From positions 152,344 through 216,343 of the forward strand of contig CAJJDN010000055.1 of NCBI GenBank assembly GCA_905182985.1: 64,000 nt of DNA, in the 5' to 3' direction. The position numbers and the translations under genes were made by a program. Source of the DNA: Paramecium sonneborni. Taxonomy: Eukaryota; Ciliophora; Oligohymenophorea; Peniculida; Parameciidae. The notes below the pieces were generated by a model. That model saw only the letters and a program-made list of their open reading frames with translations, had not been told where the DNA came from and did no database searches. Below, piece by piece: positions 12,233 through 26,743 of this stretch (position 1 is the stretch's first letter; every line of letters starts with the position of its first letter).

Positions 12233-14425
12233 ATGGTGAGATTTTCATTTTAAATTATTAAAAATCAAGAAACTCCAAACTTAATCTGCTCCTTCGATAA
12301 TATTCGATATATTTTCAATCTCCCTGATGGATTTTAAAGATTTACTAAAGACAATTATGTGAAAATCAACCCAGGACCTAGAATATTTTTCACAAGATTA
12401 AGCACATAGACAACAACTGGATGCTTCGGATATTTATCAACATTATTAGCATAAAATTGCGGTATCAATACAAAAATGTATGGACCTAAAGGATTATACA
12501 AATTAATCAATATGAAAAGATATAATGAAATAGGGGGATTTAAAACCCTACCCTATTCAGTTTAAGAATTTAATGGAAAATGTTTATTGGGAACCAAAGA
12601 TACAAAATTAATTGAAGAATTACTTTAATAAAACGATTGTAAATTATAAGAATATCTTGAAAAAATAAAAGAACATGTTATCGATCCAAAAGAATCAAAT
12701 AATGCCGCTATTTACATGTAAAGTCCTACTATTTTTAAAGATGAAAATGTAAAAATATAAGCAATCGAAATAAATGATACCATCTAATATATAATATCAT
12801 CATTTACTTAACCAGGTAACTTTATCAAAGAGTAGTTAAAATAATTTAATGTACCTGGAAATAAAATGTAGGAATTGTCTAAAAATGGTTAAGTTACTTT
12901 GGAAAATGGTGATATTGTAACAATAGATTAGGTAAAGGAACCAGAAGTGATTCCATAGACAGTAATTATTTTAGATATTGCAAATTAAGAATAAATGCAA
13001 AAACTGATGGAGCATCAAGATTTGGTTAGAACTTTTGAGTAATTTAATAAGAAATAAAGTAATTTAGTTGCAATATTTCATTTATCGCATGAAATTTAGG
13101 AACAATACTATATTGATTTTATTTAAAAGCACTCAAATATCAATCATGTATTGTGTAACTATAAAAATGAAACAAATGATTAGGTTGTTTAAACCCATAT
13201 GAAAATTCAGCCTTTATCTGAGTTATTGTCAAATTTATTGCATGAACAGTTTCCATCTACTTTTCCACTTATTGAATAATAAACATTAGCTCCAATACCA
13301 AAAGACTTAATCAAAATAAATTAGATTTTTGGTTATGTCCCTCTTTTTGAATACTTAATACTTCCTGTAAAATAATAAGGTTATAAACCAGTTTAAAACT
13401 ACTAACCAAAAGATATATTTCAAATGTTTAAAAACGTTAAATTTTAAAATAAAGAAAAATAATTATTATAAAAGGGCAATGATCATTTGAGATTGATTTT
13501 TTTAGGTACATGCTCAATGAAACCTGGATAATTAAGAAATGTTTCTGGGATAATTTTGATGAATGAAAAATTGAATTCAAATATAATTTTAGATTGTGGA
13601 GAAGGAACTTATAAATAGATAACAGATGAAAAAATAATGCTTAATAATAAACCATTGATTATTTGGATTAGTCATGCACATAGTGATCATCATTTAGGCT
13701 TATTACAGATAACATATAATTTACGTAATAGCCAAAAGGACATATATTTAATAGTACCAGCAATTGTAGTGCCTTGGCTAATGTATTTTCAGTAAATTTT
13801 AGGAGAATAGCGTAATTGGAAAATTATTGTATCACAATAGTTTGATGAAGAATTTAAAGATGATATAAACTAACTTATAATAGATTGTTTTAATTAATGT
13901 AGAATAAGATAAGGTGATTAAGTTTAAATTGAAAATGAATAGAATTTCTATAAAAATTATAAAGATCTTTTAGATTGTTTAAAAGACTAATTTGAATTAG
14001 ATTCAATAAAAGTTACACCTGTGGAACATTGCCCATAATCTTATGGAGTAAGATTAAATTTATGTGATGGAAGATCTATATCTTATTCTGGGGATACAAG
14101 ACCATGTGATAAATTTGCAAAATTATCAAAAAATGTTGATGTTCTTATTCATGAATCAACTTTTACAGACGATTTATAAGAAAATGCACTTTAAAATATG
14201 CACTCTACTATTTCTGAAGCAATCAAAATAGGTATGATAGCTAATGCAAACGTGATTACATTGACTCATTATTCTCAAAGATATTCAAGATAAATTGAAA
14301 TTAATTAAGAGAACTTGGAAAATGAGAAAGTAGTTTTTTCGTGTGATCATTTTGGAGGATATTTAAATGAATATTCTACATTAAGCGAATTAAGTAAATA
14401 GATTATATAATTATTTAATGAATGA
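12233..14425 (+). CDS. ELAC2: tRNase Z, long form (ELAC2-like tRNA 3' endonuclease)
   Basis: A 730-residue intronless ORF. The enzyme removes 3' trailers from tRNA precursors in nucleus and/or mitochondrion. The N-terminal half holds the degenerate beta-lactamase lobe typical of long forms (NPGPRIFFTRLSTQ, then GCFGYLSTLL). The C-terminal half has all active-site motifs: FLGTCSMKPGQLRNVS, ILDCGEGTY, the zinc motif SHAHSDHHLG (HxHxDH), VEHCPQSYG, YSGDTRPCD, IHESTFTDD, the HST motif and LTHYSQRYS. Length fits the family (human ELAC2 is about 826). The start ATG at 12233 lies 70 bp after the upstream gene's stop. The gene is complete in the first copy of a duplicated block; a partial second copy follows. 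It is convergent with VAC14. Confidence 0.93.
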
Positions 14426-15947
14426 TATTATAAAAATATTAATCAATTTAAATCCTTTTATTTTGATTCCTAATTAATNAGCATCAAGATTTGGTTAGAA
14501 CTTTTGAGTAATTTAATAAGAAATAAAGTAATTTAGTTGCAATATTTCATTTATCGCATGAAATTTAGGAACAATACTATATTGATTTTATTTAAAAGCA
14601 CTCAAATATCAATCATGTATTGTGTAACTATAAAAATGAAACAAATGATTAGGTTGTTTAAACCCATATGAAAATTCAGCCTTTATCTGAGTTATTGTCA
14701 AATTTATTGCATGAACAGTTTCCATCTACTTTTCCACTTATTGAATAATAAACATTAGCTCCAATACCAAAAGACTTAATCAAAATAAATTAGATTTTTG
14801 GTTATGTCCCTCTTTTTGAATACTTAATACTTCCTGTAAAATAATAAGGTTATAAACCAGTTTAAAACTACTAACCAAAAGATATATTTCAAATGTTTAA
14901 AAACGTTAAATTTTAAAATAAAGAAAAATAATTATTATAAAAGGGCAATGATCATTTGAGATTGATTTTTTTAGGTACATGCTCAATGAAACCTGGATAA
15001 TTAAGAAATGTTTCTGGGATAATTTTGATGAATGAAAAATTGAATTCAAATATAATTTTAGATTGTGGAGAAGGAACTTATAAATAGATAACAGATGAAA
15101 AAATAATGCTTAATAATAAACCATTGATTATTTGGATTAGTCATGCACATAGTGATCATCATTTAGGCTTATTACAGATAACATATAATTTACGTAATAG
15201 CCAAAAGGACATATATTTAATAGTACCAGCAATTGTAGTGCCTTGGCTAATGTATTTTCAGTAAATTTTAGGAGAATAGCGTAATTGGAAAATTATTGTA
15301 TCACAATAGTTTGATGAAGAATTTAAAGATGATATAAACTAACTTATAATAGATTGTTTTAATTAATGTAGAATAAGATAAGGTGATTAAGTTTAAATTG
15401 AAAATGAATAGAATTTCTATAAAAATTATAAAGATCTTTTAGATTGTTTAAAAGACTAATTTGAATTAGATTCAATAAAAGTTACACCTGTGGAACATTG
15501 CCCATAATCTTATGGAGTAAGATTAAATTTATGTGATGGAAGATCTATATCTTATTCTGGGGATACAAGACCATGTGATAAATTTGCAAAATTATCAAAA
15601 AATGTTGATGTTCTTATTCATGAATCAACTTTTACAGACGATTTATAAGAAAATGCACTTTAAAATATGCACTCTACTATTTCTGAAGCAATCAAAATAG
15701 GTATGATAGCTAATGCAAACGTGATTACATTGACTCATTATTCTCAAAGATATTCAAGATAAATTGAAATTAATTAAGAGAACTTGGAAAATGAGAAAGT
15801 AGTTTTTTCGTGTGATCATTTTGGAGGATATTTAAATGAATATTCTACATTAAGCGAATTAAGTAAATAGATTATATAATTATTTAATGAATGATATTAT
15901 AAAAATATTAATCAATTTAAATCCTTTTATTTTGATTCCTAATTAAT
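13011..15947 (+). repeat. Direct duplicate flanking N at 14479 (assembly overlap)
   Basis: 13011-14478 recurs as 14480-15947 (offset 1469) around the N. The block starts inside tRNase Z and ends just past its stop, inside the 3' end of VAC14 on the other strand. Confidence 0.9.
14480..15894 (+). pseudogene. 5'-truncated second copy of tRNase Z (artefact copy)
   Basis: The same sequence as the last 470 codons of the tRNase Z gene, including the zinc motif and stop (TGA 15892-15894), lacking the N-terminal lobe and any start. It exists only because the block around N 14479 is present twice. It should not be counted as a paralogue unless long reads show a real duplication. Confidence 0.85.
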
Positions 15948-18900
15948 ACATTAGAGACGAATATCTCTAAATTATGTGAGTAATTTTTAAATATCCAAGA
16001 ACTCTTCTGTTTCCATTTTTTTTTCCTATTATAATGATTAGATTTGTGCATTAGAAACATTCTTTAGTCTATGTCTTAAAGTATTAAAGGCTGGTCCTTA
16101 AGGCAAAAGCATCATCAATCCAAACAAACACTTCATTAAAAAAGGATGAGAATCATACTCTAATAATTGTAACCTTAAAACTTAAATATTTATTGATATT
16201 ACAAATGAATACTGGTGTTTCTAGAACATTAATTAATTGAGCTATTTCTAATAAAATATATTAATTGACTTCCACTTCTGAAAAACTAATAATAATATTA
16301 TAAGCCAATTCATATTCTTCAGATAATAAACATAGAGTGATTACACTCATTGAATTATAGCAGAATGTTCTATAAAGAGTCTCAAATATTTCTTAATTAT
16401 TCTACCTTTATTTTTCATCTTTTTCATGTTTTAGATTTCTAAGTATATTTCTAAGATTTTATAATTCTTTTTCTGAAATTAATAAATTAGTTAACGCTTA
16501 AACAGTATTACTAATAAATAACACATCATTATCTGAGTATATTTCCAATAATTTTGCCGTTATTGTGAAATAAACTTATTATGGATTAAGAAGTGAACAT
16601 AGTTTCTTAAATATTTAATCCCCTTTCTTTTCTTATTAATCTTGATTCTTATGTAGCATTATCAATATTTTGTCAATCACTATTTCAAAATATTGATTAT
16701 GAATTGATATATTTGCTAAAACATCCATAATATTTTACACTATAGCTGATTCTGAATCTGCTAATTTATCAATTAACTAAATATATATTTAATAATAAAT
16801 ACTTTTGTTAATATATCTTCAATTGTTGGAAATAGTGACTCAGAATATATTTCTAATAAGTGTTTCATCCATATTAATGCAGATTCAGCGGTATTGTTTT
16901 TTTTATCAGTAAGCATCTCTTTAATTGTTGGTACAATATTCATAAATTCAACTGATTAATTTTTTACTCGATCCATAACTTTTAATAATAACTCATTTGT
17001 TTTTTAAGCTGCCTTTCTAATTTCTTCTTCTTCATGAGAAAGTAAAATAAGGATTGGACCTAATATTTAACTTAAACTGTTTAATATTGTTTTTCTTAAT
17101 GGTGATTCGAATCCTCCATAATATTATTGCATTGAATTTTTAGAAATAGGAGATGTATTACTTCTCATATATTCTTCTGGCCTTACTGCATTAGAGGGTG
17201 AATGCTATAATCCTAACTTTCCTTTTTGTTCCTCTTCTAACTCTTATTAAAATACTCTTAAATATTCAAATATCCATAACAAAGAATTTAATTTAGCATA
17301 ATTATTTTGATTTCCTTTCATTTAACAAATTTTAAGTAAAATCTCAATAATTTATTCATTAACTTTCTAATCTACGTTAACTTTGACTTCTACTTATTTC
17401 ATGAATTCATTAGCTTAAACATCAGCACCACTTCGAACTTCCCTAATTGTATTGTTTTATTTTACTTGTTTGATTCTCCTAACATCATAAATATACCTTC
17501 TAANATTGATATTACAAATGAATACTGGTGTTTCTAGAACATTAATTAATTGAGCTATTTCTAATAAAATATATTAATTGACTTCCACTTCTGAAAAACT
17601 AATAATAATATTATAAGCCAATTCATATTCTTCAGATAATAAACATAGAGTGATTACACTCATTGAATTATAGCAGAATGTTCTATAAAGAGTCTCAAAT
17701 ATTTCTTAATTATTCTACCTTTATTTTTCATCTTTTTCATGTTTTAGATTTCTAAGTATATTTCTAAGATTTTATAATTCTTTTTCTGAAATTAATAAAT
17801 TAGTTAACGCTTAAACAGTATTACTAATAAATAACACATCATTATCTGAGTATATTTCCAATAATTTTGCCGTTATTGTGAAATAAACTTATTATGGATT
17901 AAGAAGTGAACATAGTTTCTTAAATATTTAATCCCCTTTCTTTTCTTATTAATCTTGATTCTTATGTAGCATTATCAATATTTTGTCAATCACTATTTCA
18001 AAATATTGATTATGAATTGATATATTTGCTAAAACATCCATAATATTTTACACTATAGCTGATTCTGAATCTGCTAATTTATCAATTAACTAAATATATA
18101 TTTAATAATAAATACTTTTGTTAATATATCTTCAATTGTTGGAAATAGTGACTCAGAATATATTTCTAATAAGTGTTTCATCCATATTAATGCAGATTCA
18201 GCGGTATTGTTTTTTTTATCAGTAAGCATCTCTTTAATTGTTGGTACAATATTCATAAATTCAACTGATTAATTTTTTACTCGATCCATAACTTTTAATA
18301 ATAACTCATTTGTTTTTTAAGCTGCCTTTCTAATTTCTTCTTCTTCATGAGAAAGTAAAATAAGGATTGGACCTAATATTTAACTTAAACTGTTTAATAT
18401 TGTTTTTCTTAATGGTGATTCGAATCCTCCATAATATTATTGCATTGAATTTTTAGAAATAGGAGATGTATTACTTCTCATATATTCTTCTGGCCTTACT
18501 GCATTAGAGGGTGAATGCTATAATCCTAACTTTCCTTTTTGTTCCTCTTCTAACTCTTATTAAAATACTCTTAAATATTCAAATATCCATAACAAAGAAT
18601 TTAATTTAGCATAATTATTTTGATTTCCTTTCATTTAACAAATTTTAAGTAAAATCTCAATAATTTATTCATTAACTTTCTAATCTACGTTAACTTTGAC
18701 TTCTACTTATTTCATGAATTCATTAGCTTAAACATCAGCACCACTTCGAACTTCCCTAATTGTATTGTTTTATTTTACTTGTTTGATTCTCCTAACATCA
18801 TAAATATACCTTCTAAAATCATTGGAAAATAAATGTATAAATCATTATTATGACATTGATTTAAAACTTTAATCCATCCAAGTAGAAATTATCTAACATA

Positions 18901-19526
18901 AGTTACTCTTGTCTTCAATTTACTTTATAACTAAATCATAAAAGAGTTTAAGTTAAAATAGCATTGTTTTCCAGGGTCATTAAGTTTCTCCTAAACAGCT
19001 ATTTATACTTGAGTTTTTAGTTGAGCATCCAACAAAAGCATTGCTTAAACAATTTAACTATCTTATTCTGCTGATCTACCTAATTAATAATCAAATATCT
19101 CATTAAAATTCAAAAGTATCATTGTTCTCATTATCTTTGTTAATTGTAGTAAGCATTCAACTGCATATTATCTAGCCTTATCTTCTTTATCATTTAAACA
19201 TTCTAAAATTGGTGATGTTAAATCTTTAACGCATCTCTCAGCTAATTATGGATACTATTTATCAATATTCCAATTACTTCTTTCACTAATATTTCTGCCA
19301 CCGTTTATATTGCATACATTCCCTATCTTTTTAAGTACAATTAAGATGAAGTTGTAAATTTTATTTTTAAAGTTTCTATTATTTATTTAATTAACAATTC
19401 TTTTCCATTTATTGCATAAGATTGAACTAATAATCTTAATTATTAACATCCTTATTGTTTCTTATCCTAACTTTTATCATATAGTAATTTGATTATGCTT
19501 GAAGGCACAACATTGTCATCCATCAT
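15912..19526 (-). CDS. VAC14: VAC14 homologue, scaffold of the PIKfyve/Fab1 complex
   Basis: Start MMDDNVVPSSIIKLLYDKS at 19526; stop at 15914-15912. VAC14 is a HEAT-repeat scaffold that holds the Fab1/PIKfyve kinase and Fig4 phosphatase for PI(3,5)P2 synthesis on endolysosomes. Conserved VAC14 blocks are evident: an N-terminal HEAT region, VTYVRQFLLGWIKVLNQC, LEGIFMMLGESNKEVR, LYRTFCYNSMSVITLC, and the C-terminal block FLRLQLLEYDSHPFLMKCL with LMMLLPQGPAFNTLRHRL. Four introns: 19255-19277; 18756-18778 (also 17443-17465 in the other copy); 18090-18115 (16777-16802); 16181-16202. After removing 1313 duplicated bases and 94 intron bases, the CDS is 2208 nt (735 residues; human about 782). A Ser/Pro-rich linker sits in the middle. 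The 3' end is 17 bp from the tRNase Z copy's stop, convergent. Confidence 0.92.
16192..18816. repeat. Direct duplicate flanking N at 17504 (assembly overlap)
   Basis: 16192-17503 recurs as 17505-18816 (offset 1313). Collapsing the two copies gives an uninterrupted VAC14 with correct HEAT-domain order. The left boundary falls inside a 22-nt intron (16181-16202). Confidence 0.9.
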
Positions 19527-19755
19527 AGTCTATAAGTGTTTTATATTTTATTATTAAATTTCATATTTTTATAAATTTTGGAACTGAACACAAAAATAGA
19601 ACAATTCTAAATTATAATTAATTATTGATAACATCAAATTAATATATAAAAAGCATACTAAAATTCTTAGATTTAGCTCTATTTATCAAAATTTTTAATT
19701 GATATAAACTAAAATCAAATGAAACAATTTTTGATATAAAATAATATCAATAAAA
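19527..19755. promoter_or_regulatory. Divergent intergenic region, VAC14 / TmcB-like gene
   Basis: 229 bp between two start codons on opposite strands. Very AT-rich, with no protein-like frame and no motif I can name. It must hold both promoters and 5' UTRs. Confidence 0.5.
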
Positions 19756-22700
19756 ATGAATTAGAAAATTTTCGGGGACTTAATTTGTTTAATTATCTAA
19801 ACAAACTTATCACCATCTCTCAATAATTAGTATTTTACTAGTTTTCAAATTACTTTTTATTACCTCCAATTAACCTACTTTTTAGTCAGTGAGAATCAAG
19901 AATATGTCTATCGTTTGATTAATACTTTATCAAGAATTAGTTTAATCACCCCTTTATTTATAGACTCATACTCTATAAACATACTTATTGGAGCAACAAT
20001 TATTTTCTTTAATATTGTACCTTACATCATCATAATATACAGAAAAATTACTAACAGAAATCATAACATTTCTAAAAGTATTTTACAAGTAAAAATATAT
20101 TATAAATATCAAAGGTCTCAACAAAGATTGTCAATTATTATTTTCTTTATTTTCCATGGTTTCTATATTTACCTTAACTTTACTACATTGGTTGGAATTA
20201 TATCTATTCAAGTGTTTCTCCAGTAATTCTAGCTTCAGTAGTGCTAATATTCACAATATTAAGTCTAATCATTTCAAATGTCTATTTTGTTAATTTTGAA
20301 TTTAATGAACAACATTTAAGAAAGCATTTTTCATATAGTGACTTAATCGCTTAATTGTTAATGGTACCTATGGCTCTATTATACTTAAATAATGATGAAA
20401 CCACTCAACTTATCAGTAGGACTTTGCATGGCTTAATTTTAATCATCTAGATCTATGATGCCTATTTTTCACTGCCATTAGGGTAAAAATTAAATTAATC
20501 CGTAGATTCTCTTCATCAGGTTTTACATTAAACCGAGCTTTGATGACACATTCTGTAATTTTTACATTCTCATCAATTAAAGCTTTTAATACTGCAAGTC
20601 CTTATAGTTTAGCCACAATTATGTTGATAATGCAACCTATTGTCTAATATTTGTTTTAAATTCTTTTTGAGAGTAAGAGATCAAATGTCTATATATCTAG
20701 CAATATCACTAGAAATTAATATTATGATTTACTATATATAGAAGATTTTTTTGAATTAAGCTAATTGGCTTAAAAAAATAAATAAAAAGAAATTGAATTT
20801 ATTTAAAAATTAGCTTTGCATATGAATAGATGTAATTCAACAAAATGTTAATGTAGAAAGATAGGAGCTTAAAATATTTTATAATTTAATCAAGTAGTTT
20901 TGATGATTTCATGTTTATTTAAAAGTACTTTTGAAAAATACAAGCACAATTAATAAAATTTAAGAGTGTTTGAAATCTTCAGTCTTAAATTTCTAACATT
21001 CATCAATAAATACAAGCATAATGCTCCAAAAAGTTATTAAGAATTAAAGATTTTATTTTAAAAAAAAAAAGATTACTCATTTTTTTTTGTATAAATGTGT
21101 CTTGTATTACAATAAATATTGTAGGCTTAATTAAGAAAAGATGAAGATTACAATATGAATAAGGATACAAGAGTATCTAATGTGAAATTATAAGTAAGTA
21201 AGAGTGAACATAGTATAGTGTAAGATTTATATTAAATGGAATAAGTTAAAAACAATATCATGCCATTATTATTCTCAATAAGTTAATTTAAATAATAATT
21301 TTGGAAATCATTTAAAGAGGGCAAATTTACAGAATATTCTCAGATCGAATAAGAAATTAGAAAATTATAGTAATTGCGAGATGCAGTGATACTTTAGTTG
21401 GACGTATATTAACCAATTTTTTATCATAATGGTAGAACCTACAATGTTTAATTTTTAAAGTTCAATGCTTTGATAAATCTACTTTTATTTAATAATTTAA
21501 GAAAGTATTTTGAAATGGAAAAAGGTAAATAATGAAATTTAATATTATTTAATAGAACGTAAGGAAATCTTATCGTTTGAAAAAAATATGAATACATTTG
21601 AAATAACAAATATCAATTTTTTTAAGGGAGAAGCCATTTCTGTAAAAGTTTGTATAGCATTTGGACCAAATATCGGAAAAGTGATGAACAAGGTGATTTC
21701 CCCATTGATTCCAAAATTTTTTGGATTTGGTCATTTCTAGCATCCACTAAATTCATTTTTAGATTATACTAAAGGAAATATTAATTAATTAATGCCTGCT
21801 TGGTTGGAGCCAGTTCATGATGAAATGATGTAAAATTATATTAGAAGAGGAGTAACAGCAAGAATTGGTAAATATTTTTAGACTTTTGCTAAATTGTATG
21901 ATAAAACACTAATAAAATGTCAAGTCTATTTAGCTCATAATTTTAGTTAAGAACTAGAAGATGATTTTACAATGATTGGATGCTTAAAATCATTAGAAGA
22001 AGAATAACCGAAGTTTATTGGAGAAGATGGTAAACGATTGAAAAATGTGGCATTTAAAGGATATTAACATATATTATTTGATGTAAATGGAAATATTATG
22101 GGAATAACTAGAGGTCTATATAAGATGATTGAAAAAATGTAGAGATTAGTAGTTAATAGAGGAACGTATCATGAAGCAGAGGAGTTTAAATAAAGCAATA
22201 AAATATCAAGGTCAGATAATTCTTCTTAAGAATCTGAGAGGTAAATTTAATTTATATGATTAGTTATAATGCATTTGATTAAAAATGGTCAAATGTTGTA
22301 TTATCAATTGATGATTTTTATAGTAAAGTTTTAATTTGGATGATTTTACCATTTATTTCTAGAGAAATAGAATCAACTGGAATAGAATTTTTGATGAATA
22401 GATAAGTACCTCCAAAAAATCGTTATCAAAATCTGATTGATTTAGATAATAGTAATCTTTTAGTTTAAAATAAAGAAACATATTTATTTATTCCTGAAGA
22501 TATTAATTTGTTTATTTAATAATACGAAAAAATAATTTAAAAAATAGTTGATGAAGTAAGAGTTTAATCAAATAATTTTTCATCTGGAAGTGCATATAAA
22601 TCTTAAAAAAATGATTATCAAGAAATTGATCAATTTAATGCTGTTACGATATTCAATGAGAGATTATGTGTATTTTTTTATGATGAACATTTAAAAAGAC

Positions 22701-25700
22701 ATTAAACACTTAATTTAGCTTAAACAAAATAATCTGAAATGACGAAACATTAAGCCAAACCATCCTCTCCATTATCAATATAAGAAAAATAATCATCTGA
22801 TGATAGTTAAGAAGATAGTGAGTAATTAAAAACAAGAGCAGAAAGAATCTATCAAGATAGATATACAAGATATATTGAAAGATTTTCACCGCAAGATTTT
22901 CATCCTGTTCCAGTTATGTATTCAGTTAGTTATGAAGAATTTTGGTATAGAAAAAATGAAGTTGATTAGAAATAATAAATATTTGTTGTTGAATTAGTAG
23001 TTAATGAATAATAATTACTAAATACAGAAAAAGGTTATAGAAGATAATTGAGAGATACAATTAAGTAAATTTATTAAAGTTATCATTAAAAAAAGTAACT
23101 CATAGAATAATAAACTGATGAAGAAGATTCCATAAGTGTGTAAGCTAATTTTAGTGAGTAAAAGAGTTTTCAAGATTAAGAAATTATAAACTATCAATTT
23201 CCTTCTCATCCTTCATATTTTATTGATGATGCCTATCAAATAGATAACAAAGAAGTTTTAATTACTGATTAAATTTACAGTCCAAAGTAAGACGATAAGG
23301 GTGATCTATTTTTATTAAGTAATAGATCTAAATAGAGTAAACCTTTATTAGAAATTAGTGACAAAAATAGCAAAGACATAAATAGGAAAAGTTAAGTTTC
23401 AATATAATCAGAACATAGTGTCGGAGANGTATCATGAAGCAGAGGAGTTTAAATAAAGCAATAAAATATCAAGGTCAGATAATTCTTCTTAAGAATCTGA
23501 GAGGTAAATTTAATTTATATGATTAGTTATAATGCATTTGATTAAAAATGGTCAAATGTTGTATTATCAATTGATGATTTTTATAGTAAAGTTTTAATTT
23601 GGATGATTTTACCATTTATTTCTAGAGAAATAGAATCAACTGGAATAGAATTTTTGATGAATAGATAAGTACCTCCAAAAAATCGTTATCAAAATCTGAT
23701 TGATTTAGATAATAGTAATCTTTTAGTTTAAAATAAAGAAACATATTTATTTATTCCTGAAGATATTAATTTGTTTATTTAATAATACGAAAAAATAATT
23801 TAAAAAATAGTTGATGAAGTAAGAGTTTAATCAAATAATTTTTCATCTGGAAGTGCATATAAATCTTAAAAAAATGATTATCAAGAAATTGATCAATTTA
23901 ATGCTGTTACGATATTCAATGAGAGATTATGTGTATTTTTTTATGATGAACATTTAAAAAGACATTAAACACTTAATTTAGCTTAAACAAAATAATCTGA
24001 AATGACGAAACATTAAGCCAAACCATCCTCTCCATTATCAATATAAGAAAAATAATCATCTGATGATAGTTAAGAAGATAGTGAGTAATTAAAAACAAGA
24101 GCAGAAAGAATCTATCAAGATAGATATACAAGATATATTGAAAGATTTTCACCGCAAGATTTTCATCCTGTTCCAGTTATGTATTCAGTTAGTTATGAAG
24201 AATTTTGGTATAGAAAAAATGAAGTTGATTAGAAATAATAAATATTTGTTGTTGAATTAGTAGTTAATGAATAATAATTACTAAATACAGAAAAAGGTTA
24301 TAGAAGATAATTGAGAGATACAATTAAGTAAATTTATTAAAGTTATCATTAAAAAAAGTAACTCATAGAATAATAAACTGATGAAGAAGATTCCATAAGT
24401 GTGTAAGCTAATTTTAGTGAGTAAAAGAGTTTTCAAGATTAAGAAATTATAAACTATCAATTTCCTTCTCATCCTTCATATTTTATTGATGATGCCTATC
24501 AAATAGATAACAAAGAAGTTTTAATTACTGATTAAATTTACAGTCCAAAGTAAGACGATAAGGGTGATCTATTTTTATTAAGTAATAGATCTAAATAGAG
24601 TAAACCTTTATTAGAAATTAGTGACAAAAATAGCAAAGACATAAATAGGAAAAGTTAAGTTTCAATATAATCAGAACATAGTGTCGGAGATGCTTAATTT
24701 AAAAATTCAAAATTTAATATTACAGAAAAAGAATTAGCTTAAAGTGTTTTTATTAAATTTAGTTAAAAAAAAAAATAATAAGAATTTTATAATGAAAATG
24801 AATCTAAACTACCTTAAGAAAGTAAGCATTCCTAATAATAAATTTTTGAAGAATATTAAATTAAATATACTGAAAATCTAAAATTGTTTGAAACTTAATA
24901 TAATTTAGTTTAATAATAACTTAACTTGATAAACAATCCATATTCATATAGATTATAAAAATATTTATTTTCAGCCACATTTATTTTGATAGTTTGTTAC
25001 ATTATGCTTATTTCGACATCAACTTAAGGATAATATGATTTCAATAATTGTCTTGATTTAATTGAATTAATGATCACCATTTAAACTTCATTTGCATAAA
25101 TTACACATAGTTTATATAGGATTGAAATTTCAAATCAATTATCAATTCAAGGCATGGGTATTTTGAAATAATTTTATAATAATTAATTTTTTGGTTAACT
25201 TCATGATCTAATCAACATGTAAAATTAATATTCAATCGAAATCAATTAAGCAACCTAAAATTTTGAATAGTTTTATGATGTTGAAAACAAAATTCAAAAA
25301 AATACATCATTATAAGAAGTAATTTAATTAAGTCTTGGATAATATTATAAACTCAAGCATAATAATAGCAATGATTCATTTATAGTCGATTTCTCTCTTA
25401 CATTTGCATCAGTTGCTAATCTCAAAGAAGTTGGAAAACTTCCTTAAAAAGCATACGATTCATGCTATTAAGAAAATCTTAATGATCAAAAACATATTCA
25501 AACTATTTTAATAATATATATGGTTGTTACATTCTTTTTGGTAACTGTTCTATAGTTTACATAAATTCCTCTTATTGGAAAGTTAAGGAGAAATCATAGA
25601 ACTCTTTATAAAGAAATTATTAAACTAGAACCTCATGAAGTCAACGATGAAATTGAAATTTACAATGCTGTAGTCAATATATTAAAAAAATCAATTTATG

Positions 25701-26743
25701 AATGGATGTTAATTGATTTTGTATAGGAAACATAAATGTTTGAAATAAATTAGCATCGGAGGTCTGTCACTCATAATTTAGGAATATAAAAGGTAAATAA
25801 TTCTGATACCGGAATGGTTTCTAATTCAAATAAAAAAAGTAAAAATAAATTAATGGAAAAATTGAAAAAATCAAAAATGAATCAAAATAAATATATCGCA
25901 ATATTAATGGTTGGATTACTTGTAATTCTAGCATATTTCCTTATTGTCTTTCTTATTATTTTTATTCTATCATAAGACATTATTTTCAATATTGATGCTA
26001 TATTTTAATCCAAATTAGCCCAGTCCTCAATTATCAACTTAATTAATAATGTTGATTTAATAGCTCATTCAACCTTATAAAGCAATACTTACTAAAATAT
26101 CATGAATATCTCTTAATTTTAAATGTACTCTGCAGTTCTTAGTGATAATACAACTGATATTTTTTTTGAAAAATATAAAAACTAATTGCTTTCAACTTTT
26201 GTTGATTAATCATTATAAAATAACTTTAATTTTTTAAATGAAGAAAACATTTGCAAATAGGAAATAGGAATTGATTGTTCATTAACTGATGCTATCTAAT
26301 TAAATCCTGAAATGATTCCTCACTATGAATAAGGAATGAAATCTCTTTTAACCTAAATAAGTACAATAATAGCTCAGTATCCCTAATTTTTCGATACTCA
26401 TGCTGTTGCTAATAATAAATAAACCTTAATTGATTTTTACAATAATTAGTAACATATTCTTTATATTGATTATGGAAGTGAAATATTGATTAAAGCTTAT
26501 TAAAAACTTATAAGCATTCAAAAAGACTTATTTAATTAACTTTTAGATTTATACAAAAGATTGTTACTCATATTCACATTAAGTGTTGGCTTATTTGGAC
26601 TGATAATTATTTTTTTATTAGGCAAATATTTGCTTAAGATGCAAAAAGATTCGATTGACACATGCTTAACTGCTTTATTACTTGTTTCTCCTAAAAGATA
26701 TCTTAGTAAATAATTAGGATTGATCATTTAAAAAAAATTATGA
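19756..26743 (+). CDS. Giant TmcB-like multi-pass membrane protein with PAS-like domain
   Basis: Start MNQKIFGDLICLIIQTN. Introns at 20089-20114, 20483-20505, 21525-21555 and 22241-22263 (repeated at 23504-23526). Removing these and the 1263-base duplicate gives 5622 nt, 1873 residues. Order: a block of about eight hydrophobic helices; the TmcB-type Cys motif ALHMNRCNSTKCQCRK (near 20811-20860); a helical region; a PAS-like region around KVMNKVISPLIPKFFGFG; a Q/E/S-rich linker; then C-terminal helices (for example VGLLVILAYFLIVFLIIFIL). The family is known from Dictyostelium tiny macrocyst B and is much expanded in ciliates, often named PAS domain S-box proteins; ligands are unknown. The paralogue at 34893-39744 shows the same order. 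The stop at 26741-26743 follows a run of eight A, and the next frame continues protein-like, so the real C terminus may lie near 28826. Confidence 0.8.
22166..24690 (+). repeat. Direct duplicate flanking N at 23428 (assembly overlap)
   Basis: 22166-23427 recurs as 23429-24690 (offset 1263) inside the TmcB-like gene. Collapsing it yields a CDS length divisible by three. Confidence 0.9.

Noticed and set aside
14480..15894. Second tRNase Z gene
   Set aside because: Apparently identical to the first copy, lacks its N-terminal half, and abuts an N; best explained as contig-end overlap.
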